A stretch of 34,090 nt of DNA from Isohypsibius dastychi (taxonomy: Eukaryota; Tardigrada; Eutardigrada; Parachela; Isohypsibiidae), in contig JAQIWT010000115.1 in assembly GCA_034696485.1 (NCBI GenBank), positions 1 to 34,090 on the forward strand, written 5' to 3'. Under the pieces are notes generated by a model. The model made no database searches. It was not told the DNA's origin and worked only from the letters and a program-made list of their open reading frames with translations. Of the stretch, positions 10,726-21,068 are shown in pieces (within the stretch, counting starts at the first letter, position 1; each line of letters opens with the position of its first letter). The position numbers were made by a program, and so were the translations under genes.

Positions 10726-11732
10726 ATGTGCGAGTCAGGGAACATGCCGCCTCTTGCTGATGATAAGGTTCGTCAATTGCGAGAATAAGTTTTGGAAGTC
10801 AGTAAGCTGTACAAATAGTCGGTAACTCAGTCTTCTTAGGACGGAAGAAATCGAGCATGGGATGACGGTAATTCGGAAAAGCAACCAGGTAAGAATGACA
10901 GTGACATAGTCACAGCGGCACCGACTCGTCGTTTTGTGTTTGTAGTTGACATTACGGTCTCCACTAATATTTCCATTGGAATGTCATCCAGCATGGGCGA
11001 TAATACTCAGGTGAGCAAATTGTGTCCACTCATATTTGCCAGTGGCGGATTTGTGAAAGTTAAGCTCATTGTCCCACAACTATTCAGCCGTTGGCTGGTT
11101 TCTGCTGAGAAACCGGTACCAAGCTTGATTGAGCTTTCTGATTTTTAGAAATTGGATCGAATCGGATTTCTGAAATTTCCGAAATCGATGAAGTATATTC
11201 ATTTGATCAAAGCTGATTATTTCAGACACAACTAGAACAACTTCACATCCAATACGCTAACGCTCGTGATAGCCTGTTAAACAGCTATCGCCAAGCCCTC
11301 GCATCGAAAACCGCCGAACTTGAAGCAGCCACATCCCGAATAATCCAGTTACAAGAAACAAGCGCTAGTCAAACCGAAATCATCAAAAGTTACAAACACC
11401 GCATCGATGAAATCGGCACGCAGCACCATGAGCTCGAAATGTGGATCAAAGAAGAATTCCACGGATTCAAAGACGCGAGTGACTCGAAATTCCGCCGGCA
11501 GGCAAAGTTTGCCAAACGGTTGATCGAATCAAAGAATACGGAGATTGCGAGACTGGGCCAAAAGCTGAATCTCGCTGAGTCGACACTGAGGGGCAAGTTC
11601 AATTCGTTTGTGGACGAGGTCTTCGGAACAACATTAGCTCATTCTCCGTCTGCGATTTCCAAATCGCAAACAATGTCCAGGAAGCGCCGCCTTGATTCAA
11701 CAGAACTTCAAACGCCGTGCGAAGGACCATAA
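10726..11732 (+). CDS. short coiled-coil protein, protease-less right paralogue
   Basis: Exons 10726-10767, 10840-10888, 10946-11010 and 11226-11732 join in phases 0, 1, 0, the same pattern as the ZUP1-like gene, giving 220 residues. Exons 1-3 encode a Cys-poor, polar leader (MCESGNMPPLADDK). Exon 4 starts TQLEQLHIQYANARDSLLNS, matching AQLEQLQLQVTHSHETLLNF at the same place in the middle gene. It continues as a coiled coil to about residue 195 and ends in a short tail with a basic patch (SRKRRLDS). There is no protease domain and almost no Ser-rich linker. Sequence identity to the other two is low beyond the exon junction, so this is the oldest or fastest-evolving copy. Function is unknown; pairing with the middle gene's coiled coil is inference. 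Confidence 0.7.
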
Positions 11733-11972
11733 GTTCGGTCGCTATGCACTGGTTTTTCAAGCGCTCTCTTATTTGACGTTGTCGACAGCTTTGCTTTTTT
11801 GACATTCCATCGTTTTATTTAATGTTATCGTTAAAATGGTCAATCGGTTGAAGTTTTGGGCGCGTGGAGATACGATGTGTTCCTTTATCAAAAATGTGCT
11901 AAAAACATTCTTTTTGCTGCATGGTTCTTGTTTTGGATTTGGTTCTCGAGAATTCCACGTAGCATTCAAGAC

Positions 11973-12124
11973 TTGGGAGGACGCGATTTTGCGTGACTTG
12001 AAAGTGGAGGTTGGAAGTGTAGGTTGATTTAAGAATTTAAGACTGGCTCCAGACAGGAAAAAGCTTAATCCAACCTGCACCTCAAACCTCCACTTTTAGA
12101 ACCCGTTTAATCGCGTCCTCCCAA
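11973..12124. repeat. imperfect inverted repeat (fold-back) of about 150 bp
   Basis: The ends TTGGGAGGACGCGATT and AATCGCGTCCTCCCAA are exact complements. The arms (about 60 bases each, imperfect inside) include GTGGAGGTT and AACCTCCAC. It lies 240 bases downstream of the right coiled-coil gene. It could be a small MITE or a long hairpin transcript. I see no clear target-site duplication. Confidence 0.6.
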
Positions 12125-13262
12125 CTGTTGTTGAAGCTGGTGGGAAAGAACCTGCGGGAATGATGCGAGAAGTAGTGAAGATGACAAACCTATGCTAAAA
12201 CTTCTATGCCTACATACACAGTATATCTCCCTCGATTTTTCGTCACCTAGAAAGTTGTCGCCTGAGAATTCTGATAGCATAGGTTTTTGGAGCGATTACC
12301 TCGAATCATAGAAGAACTTTCCCTTGCACTGTATACTCAATGGAAGTTCTTCCTGACTCTGGTTTCGATTAGTTTCAATTCGACCTCCGATCTGGTGATC
12401 TGTTTGAAGTTCGTTTTTTCATTCTTTTCTGCACATGATACCGTTCTATGCTTTGAGGATCTAGGGTATCTCCCTAAACGTCCGGCCTGAGAAATTCGGG
12501 CACCTCGAAATTTACGCCTCGCGGCTTGTAATTTTAGGTGAAAGCCTCGCAACTCCCGGCTGACCTATCGCCTAAGGGGTGGATTTGCGATCTTTAAAAA
12601 GTCGTGGCTGGGTGAAAATCGTGGAAAGTCTGATGTAGAAGTAATGTGACCTTTCCACAATTTGTAGTGGTATGTCACTATTACTGGTGCACGTTTTTGA
12701 CTTGATCCCTATTTTTCTCCGGCGGATAGACTCAAACTTGAAATTAGGCTCTAAGCAAGAAGGCGAAATTAATATGTGGTGATGTCCCTGGCATCAGAGG
12801 TAAGACCATTCTGCAATGTATACATTCGTCCTGTATGAAACGAGCAAAAGAAACCGAGCAGTTCGACTTGGTCAAGCTGCGCATTGAAAAGAATACCAGT
12901 CGAAATTTACTTCATCGCATTTTAATTTGCGGATAAAAGATAAAGTATCGATGATGCAGAAGATTCGATACAATCGTGAAGGAGTGTGCGGTACATGCAC
13001 TTCGAAAATGTTCAGTGGTTCGTTCCGCCTAGGCTGTTGTGCACTTCAATAAGTCACAGGATTTCCAAAAAAAAAGAGTCGATGACGTGCCTTTTAACTC
13101 ATTACTCCTTACCTTAGTTTATTGCGCTCATTCTGCGTACCATTTTTTCGACTTGTTAGACATTGTCGTTGAGGTTTTAACGCAATTGCCACTTGAAGCG
13201 CACCGAATATTGATTCTACTTGGCCGAAATGACATGAGTTGTAACATGCAGTATTTCAGCTG
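12125..13262. other. intergenic, no gene seen
   Basis: No supported gene on either strand. AATAAA on the minus strand (13123-13118) lies about 140 bases past the stop of the following minus-strand gene and is a plausible poly(A) signal for it. Confidence 0.5.
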
Positions 13263-14253
13263 TCACAAGACCATCGAAATGTTATTCAGTCTGGACTGCG
13301 TATTATTATCTGAATCACTCAAATCCGAGACCTTCTTTGCAGGGGGAATCGAGCAGGCTGAAGGAGAAAGACGGAATATTCTCCACCGTATATCCAATCT
13401 GTAATTTCCAGGTCAAGTCAACGATTGTGGGATTCCATTGACAGTAACCAAGAATCTGCACTCACCTCAACTTGGCTGGATTGTGAGTTGCTATACACTG
13501 CATCGGTGTTTCCCACGATGAAGGAAGTTCTGCGTCTTCTTGAATCTTTGGTCGGAAGACACAGTTAAACTGTTCGATCAAATCACTTTTCGACATGATG
13601 TCGTGATCAACAATCTCCACTCGAACATTCACTACCTGAAACAATGGTGTAATCAATCATGTAATATCAGCTGACGTCATTGAACAATCACTTTAATCGC
13701 ACCACCGCAAACGTCTTTCTTGATGACCTTTCCAACATGAAGTCGATCGGTGTTGCTGTTGCCTCCCAGAAATTCATAGTCTTGAATCTTTCTCACAGAA
13801 CCGGGCCAAGCGGACAAAGGCCTTTCCCTGTGACATGAAAGTGTACACGTGAGATAACATGTAAAACCATCGGGGTTGTGTGAGACAGCGAATGTGAAGT
13901 GAAGTGACTAGTAGATCGACCGGCGTGATAGAGTATCACACTTACAAATCAATGAAAGCGTAAATAACTGGATCGCACTTCGTAGAATAATCACAGTGAT
14001 TCCCGTTGAATGCTATGCTGCCGTTGTTTTCATAGAGTAGTAGCTCAACCTCCACGCGATAAAACGACTCCGGAGCAAAATCCTGAATTTCGAGCTGAGA
14101 ATTGACCGGACTGTTCTGAAAAGCGCACAAATGTTCACCAAAACACAGTTAATGTGTACAAGAATTTCTGTTGTGGTTTCGTCTCACCAGCTGCATCGTG
14201 ATGAATACCAAAGCACAACTAGCGGCGAGGTTCAAAAACTGAGGTCTCACCAT
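13263..14253 (-). CDS. secreted C2/MNNL-like protein (Notch-ligand N-terminus-like)
   Basis: Exons, in order of transcription, are 14253-14188, 14115-13946, 13827-13692, 13635-13466 and 13398-13263. They join in phases 0, 2, 0, 2 to give 225 residues. Residues 1-22 (MVRPQFLNLAASCALVFITM) form a signal peptide. The body follows the pattern of MNNL/C2-like domains of Delta-type ligands: an opening beta strand FYRVEVELLLYENNGS, a Cys pair region GNHCDYSTKCDP, then FLGGNS, then KVVNVRVEIVDHDIMSKSDL, then LDIRWRIFRLSPSAC in the place where ligands have the strand leading into the DSL domain. There is no recognisable DSL or EGF module; the protein ends 34 residues later. It may be a free extracellular C2-like domain acting on receptors or lipids. 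The family call is moderate; the splice chain is strong because four junctions keep frame. Confidence 0.65.
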
Positions 14254-15250
14254 GTTTTATAAAACAAATCTGAATGAAACAACCGAAGCTGTGTTGAAAG
14301 CATGACTGACTGAACTGCAAACAACTCAACAACAACAGCATCGTCGAAAGTTCACGGTCATGTCATAAGTGACTCACTGTAACAGCCGTTAGTTAAACGT
14401 GTGTTTTAACAAACAATCTAGGTTGGTGAAACATGTGCTGACCACCAGACTCCTATATCAGATGATCACTACATACATACCAATCCACATGCTACAACTC
14501 CGCTACGAATTAAATCGAAGTTGAGTGAAACAGTGGGTAAAAACTCTTCTCTCTGCACAGAATTCGACTGGGCTTAGAATAAGCCACGTGAATGAGGGGG
14601 GTGGTCATCAAAATGCAGTTCTGTAACCTGCTGGAACCATGTTGCTCATAGGCACGAGCTCTCTCATACCGTAGGTAGCCGAGATATACTGGGATCCCTT
14701 ATGCGACCGATATCATCCGTGAAACATGCTGGACTTTTAGTTGCCCACAGAAACCTCTGTGACCCATTGACACTTTCGTCTCTCGTTGCTAACCGAGTTA
14801 CCCCTGGGAACTCTGTTCTTCACTGGAACCTCTGCTACTCACTTTCACCCATGTAATCTTGTCGCCAACTGGATTCTCTAGAAGCAATCGGAACTTCTGG
14901 ATGACTGGATTCTGTGTGATCTTTTTAAACCTCTTTCACCCGTTCGGACCCGTGCTGCCATAATTATTCGAAACTGTTTTACCAACTGGAAGCTAGTGTA
15001 CTTGGTGAACCATTATTGGTAACGATGTTGCTCCATTGAACTTTGTTGTTTTGACGGGACCTCATCCTCCTTTGAGACCTCACAGTAACTCACTGAAATC
15101 TCTAATACTCACAGAAAATACTGTTAACAATTCGGACATCACTGCCAAGCATCGAAAAACTTGTCACCACTTGAAACTTTTGTTACCGAATGGTATCAAT
15201 GATTTATGAATTTCGGGAAGCAGAGTACCTGGTATCCCATCCGGTAGTAC
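14254..15250. repeat. intergenic with degenerate tandem repeat
   Basis: From about 14735 to 15200 a diverged word resembling ACTGGAACCTCTGTTACTCA recurs about every 25-30 bases (AGAAACCTCTGTGACC, GGGAACTCTGTTCTTC, CTGGAACCTCTGCTACTCAC, and weaker copies). The first part holds the presumed promoter of the minus-strand gene, with GATATAGGAG near 14450. No gene is visible. Confidence 0.45.
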
Positions 15251-15484
15251 ATGGTGTGCAGATCCACGAATGGGTTTCGGTTTTGTTATGAGATGATGAG
15301 AGACCTCCAGCTGACGGAAAACATTCCTCGTGGTCAGCACCAATGCATTTGGTGCAATCGAGCAATATCACGATATGTCAGCACAGGGTATCGCGATCTG
15401 CATCACAACGGGAAATGCTCCAGAGATTATGTCTTGATAGGGCTCGCAAAACCAAAATTAGCAACTCATTATTCACTTCAATAG
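15251..15484 (+). pseudogene. BED-zinc-finger-like fragment, possible transposase relic
   Basis: A 77-residue ATG frame contains HQCIWCNRAISRYVSTGYRD followed by LHHNGKC. The order Cys-x2-Cys, then a segment like STSNLxxH, then His and Cys fits a BED-type finger, a DNA-binding module common at the N-terminus of hAT transposases. No catalytic RNase-H-like domain follows. It sits 260 bases outside a hAT-like element, so a relic of a related autonomous copy is plausible. A chance frame is possible. Confidence 0.25.
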
Positions 15485-15735
15485 AACCCATGGCCCGGCG
15501 AGGCACGTTAAAACTAACCGAGTTCGCGGCCCGGGTTTTCCCCCACTGTCGGATTGAAACGCCCAAACATAATTTTTGCTTAGACAGTTGTTTTCATTCT
15601 TTTTTTGAATCATCATTATATCAAATCGGTGAACTCGTTGGTGATCATTGGTGCGATCATCATGATAATAAGGCTTTCACCACAAACACGTCGACCAAGC
15701 TTACCCAAACCATTTCATCGGTACTCCCTCGGTTC

Positions 15736-15743
15736 TCTAAAAG
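15736..15743. repeat. left 8-bp target-site duplication
   Basis: TCTAAAAG directly precedes the left terminal inverted repeat and is repeated exactly at 16633-16640. Confidence 0.8.
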
Positions 15744-16632
15744 TAAGGATGAGCTTAACATTTCACCGTTATAACAAAATGTTATGTTAAAGTGTTATAA
15801 CATAACATAACGAGGCTGGCGTCTTCTGTTAGACGTGTTAAACCGTTATTACATGTTATAACATCATGTTATAACATGACATAACGGCAATCGTGGAACG
15901 TATCAATATCTGAATTTTGTTAACGGGATGAGCCAAAAACAACTTTGGATAGGTAAATGTAAGTTGCGATTAATTTCAATCAGTTCATGGAACTTCGGCA
16001 GGTTTGCCACCGAGTTTCTTTGAGCTAATGGCCACTGCATGTTCCTAACATATCAGATATTTTGACAAATCAAAACTGACCGGATAAATTGGCGTATTTT
16101 TCAGCTTGGTTTGCTTGAAAAAAAAGCAATAAAATGTGTCAAATATCTTGATATTCTTGGTCGAGCAGCGTTGGAAGTCAGATTTTATCTTGACCACGGT
16201 GATCTTCTGTGGAGTTTCCGTACATAAGGCAGTTTTAAACTGGACTACCTAACTGCCTGCGATAACCGTCTCACGCAAACTTCACAAAACGCAGTTCAGG
16301 TACTTGAACTCGAATTTGTAACTCAAATTGCTTTACATGAAGACGAGCTATACCCTTCAAGGGGCTTGGAAATTGGAGATTTGGCTGCCTCTGCAACTTA
16401 GGGAAACTCGAAAACTAAAGAAAAAGTGTGGTCTACGAAGAAATAGCATGGAACAGTCGGTAGACCCATATCTGTCCAGTTTGAGGCGTTAACATAACAT
16501 AACGGGCCACCTCAAAAGAAAATGTCATACCAATGTTAAGAATGTTAACCACGTTATAACATTGTTATAACATTGTTAAAGTCGTTATAACATAACAATA
16601 TTTTGGCCCTCCTCTTGTTAGGCTCATCCTTA
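15744..16632. mobile_element. non-autonomous hAT-like DNA transposon, 889 bp
   Basis: The ends are 17-bp terminal inverted repeats, TAAGGATGAGCTTAACA on the left and TAAGGATGAGCCTAACA as complement on the right, one mismatch. An exact 8-bp duplication TCTAAAAG flanks the element. Eight-base duplications and a YARNG-type terminus (TAAGG) are hAT hallmarks. Both subterminal regions (15768-15890 and 16488-16610) are packed with the palindrome GTTATAAC and the word CATAACATAACG, as expected of transposase-binding repeats. No reading frame of useful length is inside, so movement would depend on a transposase from elsewhere. Confidence 0.8.
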
Positions 16633-16640
16633 TCTAAAAG
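16633..16640. repeat. right 8-bp target-site duplication
   Basis: TCTAAAAG, identical to 15736-15743. Confidence 0.8.
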
Positions 16641-17119
16641 AGTACAAATATGCTCCAACATTTGAGGCACCTAATTTGCGATGAGAGCCACGACGTCAGC
16701 GGGAGGGATTCGGCAGACCTGTGCGCACAGAGTCAAAAGATTCTTTGGTGAGTTGGCTTATTGCTCGAATGATGATCTGAAAATGAAGAGTCAAAAAATG
16801 GGTTCAGGCGAATAAATGTGTGAATATTCCAACTTACAGTGGAGGGAAACCAAGCCCAAAACCAAAAGAAGCTTAAGTATGCCTTGACAGGCCATGACTT
16901 CTCCAGATAACCATTATTGAACCAGTGACTTATCGTTCACTAAACATCGCTAAATTTCAATAAACCAGAGATGCTCATGGAGTAAGAAAGACTCACTGAC
17001 TGGCGTGGTGAGACTATTTCAGGAGAAATGATCGTCTAACTGGGCGAATCTGATAACAAAGGAATTACTTTTTTTGAATGTATGAGTAATGGGATCTCGT
17101 TGGCAGCAAGGATCCTTTT

Positions 17120-17640
17120 TAGCGTTGGGCAAGTAGGGGAAAAATTCTGCCGAGTGAAGTAATCGGTACTTGGCCTCAACTGTCGGTAGAAGTTAGAAGT
17201 AATTACAAAATACTCAGGTAAAACATCGGTAGGAGTAGATTTGAAAAAACGTCAAAATATTGAAATTTATTTCACTTTTTCGATCTCTCAACTGTCTCCA
17301 ATAGCAAGGGAGGAGGAATTTCAACGTATTGTAGTCAGATTGGCTGATTGAAGGTATGGCTCACATATCACATTGCAAGTCAGCCTCTTTCAATTGCACG
17401 TTGTCTCGTTTGCTATCTGATTCATTTGCTTTTTACGGATATCTCGAGAATACTCCACAAAACTCCGAAATTTCGGTGGAGTAGAACAAATCGAAGAGTT
17501 AAGTAACACTTGAGTGAGTTTTCTAGCTACCGGAAGTGAAATCATCGGTAGAGCATTCTTACTTCCGTAAAGTGAAAGTAGATCTGATTCTACCGAAAGA
17601 AGTTCTACCCGTCGGTATCTACTCTATTTGTCCAATGCTG
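17120..17640. mobile_element. candidate old hAT-like MITE, 521 bp
   Basis: The left end TAGCGTTGGGCAAGTAG and the complement of the right end CAGCATTGGACAAATAG share 13 of 17 bases and resemble the GTTGGGCAAGTA terminus frequent in hAT elements. Flanking octamers (ATCCTTTT and ATTCCCAT) match only partly. Inside, short words such as TCGGTAGAAG recur. There is no coding frame. Confidence 0.4.
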
Positions 17641-17916
17641 ATTCCCATCACGTTTCGGCCAGCACAGAATGCTTTCATAAGGAGCAAAAATTCTGTACTG
17701 TGAACTTCGGACTGAGTTCTTTCAGTCAATTGTATCCTCTGTGATTGTCGTGGCCCCGGTCAGAGACATGATTCTCTCATTACTGTCAAACATTGATGCT
17801 GACCAGGCGTACCCACTCAGCGGTTTATCCGTGTCAACAAAAGTTTGCATTCTAAGTATACTAACTTCGACTTAGTGATTCGTCAAAGCTTTTCAACTCA
17901 TAACCGATGGGGTACC

Positions 17917-18096
17917 TACCACAACCAGGGAATTAATTCCAGGTTTCAGACAGGTGATTGATCACCGAAATGCTGCCAGATTGCTGCTGGTAACCGCGAG
18001 GTTAAGTACCACAACCAATGAACGAAACCCATGTTACAAACGGGTGATTGTCCACCAGAATGTTGCTGTATGGTTTTTGGCGGGTAATTGCGCTAC
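17917..18096. repeat. diverged 90-bp tandem duplication
   Basis: Two units start TACCACAACCA at 17917 and 18007 and share CAGGTGATTG/CGGGTGATTG, CACCGAAATGCTGC/CACCAGAATGTTGC and GCTGGTA/TTTTTGG positions. The open frame at 17954-18148 is a by-product of this repeat. Confidence 0.5.
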
Positions 18097-18742
18097 CAAT
18101 CACCAGAAAATAATCCAAAAGGTGCTAATTTCGACTTTTGATGACTGACTGGTTAGTCTTCTGTCCTGAGTTGGAACCACACTCCAGCTCGTTTTCATGC
18201 TCGGAGGGAATGGCGTTCCTCCGGCTTTTGTTCATCTTCAATGAGCCATAATGTAACTAGAGGTCCTGCAACTGAACTCATTGAAGAAGTCTTCGAGAAA
18301 TTTCGCGTGAACGGGAGAAAAACATGTTCCGGATCAAGACTGTCCAAGATGTACTCCATTATTGATTTTTCAGATAACGGAACTGCAAATCTCTGATTTC
18401 TTCAGTAAATTCGTCATCTGACCCGCGGATATATTTGAAGGCCTCGGGTATTTTACACCGCGACTGTTTGGTTTGGTTTGGTTTAATGGCTTAACGTCGC
18501 TTGCAATCAGACAATAGGTCTGCTTAAAAGCTGCGACTTTTACTTAAGGTCAAGAAAAACGGATTTGGCGCCGTGCAAAAAACTTGACAAATAACAAATT
18601 ATCCCAGAAAAACATGATATTTGGAAAGCATATCCATCACAGAGGAAATACTGTAGTTCTCCAATCCAATCCATCCAGTTTTGAGCTGAATATCCCCAGA
18701 GACCGAAAATCATTCATTTGTAGAGGCAAGGCGTTCCAGATC

Positions 18743-19277
18743 TTAAGGTGGGAGTAGGGGGGTTTCTGTCGATTTTGGGTTCTCGAATTGTTTGAGGCGT
18801 TGTGTGCTTCTGCGATAGACACACGCCATGTGGCTAGCCGCGCAAGAGGCACAGCTAGAGAATGACCGCGCGCAACACCACGCACGGTCACTCAGAGAGG
18901 CAGAGAGGAGCCATAAACAGAAAATTGTTTACTGCTCTCTCAGCAGAGATCTGTGCTAGTTGGAAAGAAAAATATCAGAGAAAATATGTAGCTTGAAGCA
19001 GCCAAACAATCGTGACGGAGCCGAAATCCACAAATTCGAACTTTGAAAGGCCGAAACAATGGTTAAGAATTGTTTGTGTCGCTTATTTCTCTTGCGGTGC
19101 ATTAGAAAATAGAAAACTTCGAATTTTGACTCCGTCACGATTGTTTGTCTGCTTCAAGCTACATATTTTCTCTGATATTTTTCTAGCCACATGGCGTGTG
19201 TCTATCGCAGAAGCACACAACGCCTTAAACAATTCGAGAACCCAAAATCGACAGAAACCCCCCTACTCCCACCTTAA
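18743..19277. repeat. nested fold-back element, two concentric inverted repeats
   Basis: The outer arms, 18743-18837 and 19183-19277, are about 95 bp each and nearly perfect complements, starting TTAAGGTGGGAGTAGGGG. Inside, a second pair of about 54 bp (18967-19020 and 19130-19183, GAAAAATATCAGAG...) is also nearly perfect. The right inner and right outer arms abut at 19183, while on the left they are separated by 129 bp of other sequence. No target duplication is evident. Confidence 0.8.
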
Positions 19278-19905
19278 CATCAAGAAGCGAAGTAATACAT
19301 AAGCCTGCAGCACTTCCAACTTCCGTTGAAGGCAAAAAGACTGAAGTTTGTGGAATCCGCAGTGCGCAACTATCTTGCCGAAACACGCGGAACTAACTTG
19401 CTGAAGCCAATTATCTTGCCGAGTTGCGCCGGCAAGTGAGTTGCTAGTTGCGCATAATTATCGTCCCGGCTACACGCGTCCAACTTCTCAGACGAAAATC
19501 GAGGCAAAACAGCGACTGTTTTAATAAGTCAAATGAGGGTCATTTGACCATTTTTGGCTGATACGAGGGTCATATGAGGGATTAAAACAGTCGCTCTTCC
19601 GGATTTTTTCCCACACGAGCTTGCAATGGTTACTATGTTGTTGTTCGCTGATCTGTTATAATCAGCTTGTTTTTTTGCCATTGTTATTTTGGCAGTATTT
19701 GTAAACCGTGACTGGTTTGAAAGGTCACTGCTTCCTAAACCAAGGAAGAGTTAATAAATCTTGCTTACTTACTTACCACAGAGTTACTCGTTGGATTATA
19801 CATTTGTGCGGGCCTTCATCGTGAAATTTATTGTTTGGGAAATACAGTGGTAACATTGGCATTTGACTCAAATGCTTGATCAAACGACATGATACACATG
19901 TTATT
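19278..19905. other. intergenic with two small hairpins and a minus-strand poly(A) signal
   Basis: TGCGCAACTA (19363-19372) pairs with TAGTTGCGCA (19445-19454). AGCGACTGTTTTAAT (19511-19525) pairs with ATTAAAACAGTCGCT (19581-19595). AATAAA on the minus strand (19832-19827) lies about 75 bases past the stop of the fucosyltransferase gene on that strand. No gene seen. Confidence 0.6.
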
Positions 19906-21068
19906 TCAGGCACTGCCAAACCACTCAGGAAGGTAGAAGTCATCTGCATGCAGAACTTCAGACATTTTGCTGTTTCGGCGGAAAGGGTTTTTGTAGTAAA
20001 ATACGGTTTCTGCATCGCTCAAATAAGCACTCCACCACCCAAACGTGCCAACTGTCAGAATAATCCGGTCCATCAACGTGAGGATCGCCATATCCATTAT
20101 CCTCGAATGGCCGTGTACGAAGATGAAGTTGGAACCTTTCATGAGATTCTTACAATATGGAAGATCATTGGTTACCACGACGAATATGGTTTTTGTTGCG
20201 TATCCTTGCACCAGGTCTATAGTACGAAGAATGTACTGGTCACTGGCAACTTGATAGCCCCTGACTCGATTTGTTTCGGACAACAGATCTCCTCGTCGCA
20301 CATGGATGCCCACAAACTGCATTGTTTCATAATACGAAAGTTGTAAATTTTTAAGGCAGTCAGTGTAACGCAAAAGGATGTTAGACGCCTGCATCAGAAG
20401 GTCACGGTCAAAATTAAGCAGCGCGCGGATTTCGTCCGCCATGTGGTGAAAGTACTTCCACGATTGCAAATATCGCAATAGTCGAACTGAGTTACCGTGG
20501 AAAATCCGTTTGATATTGAAGGCATCTTTAGAAAATATCTCAGATTTCTTCTCGCGAAAGTGTTCAAACTCAATAGAATGTTCCGCAGGAAAGTCGTTCA
20601 AAGTGAGTATCAGATCCAGGCCTTTGATGGCATTTGCATATTCATTACGGCGGCGTTGGACGATTGGAACCATTTTGCTCTTGCGCGATATTCCAACCAT
20701 GGATGCGATCATGAAGAGATAATTGCCAACGTTCTCGTTCTGAGCCGAGGAAAGCAGGAAAGGTGCTTTGTGCATGTCATGCAATTTGCTAATATTCAGG
20801 AGGTCCTCGGAAATTTTGTGCCATCCCGTTTCTCGAAGCAGAAAACGTTTTGATATTTTAAGGTCAAGCTCAGTTCTAGCTCTCAGTACAAGCAATCTTC
20901 GATCAAGCAGAGACACCGTTGCCTGTCAACAGGAAGATTGATCACGTAAAAAACGTCACTTAGTTCGAAGCTCACCCAAAACACTACGTGAACAAGCAGG
21001 AATCCCACAGAAACCAGTAAGACTAAATTTCGTTTGCGAAAAACTGGGGCAAAGTATTCATGAGCCAT
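19906..21068 (-). CDS. GT11 alpha-1,2-fucosyltransferase-like enzyme A
   Basis: Exon 1 (21068-20976) and exon 2 (20922-19906) join in phase 0 to give 369 residues, the usual size for GT11 enzymes. Residues 13-31 (RNLVLLVSVGFLLVHVVFW) are a signal anchor, giving a type II Golgi topology. The luminal part has NENVGNYLFMIASMVGISR (the GN..F...A...G motif), the donor-binding motif FVGIHVRRGDLL (HVRRGD at 238-243), IFVVVTNDLPYC, and the C-terminal LTVGTFGWWSAYLS followed by DDFYLPEWFG. Known members transfer fucose from GDP-fucose in alpha-1,2 linkage to galactose of glycans; the acceptor here is unknown. A similar gene lies head-to-head at 22150. Poly(A) signal at 19832-19827. Confidence 0.88.

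Noticed and set aside
18637-19302. Open frames 18637-18891 and 19012-19302 with a shared peptide
   Set aside because: They are the two arms of the fold-back element read on opposite strands.
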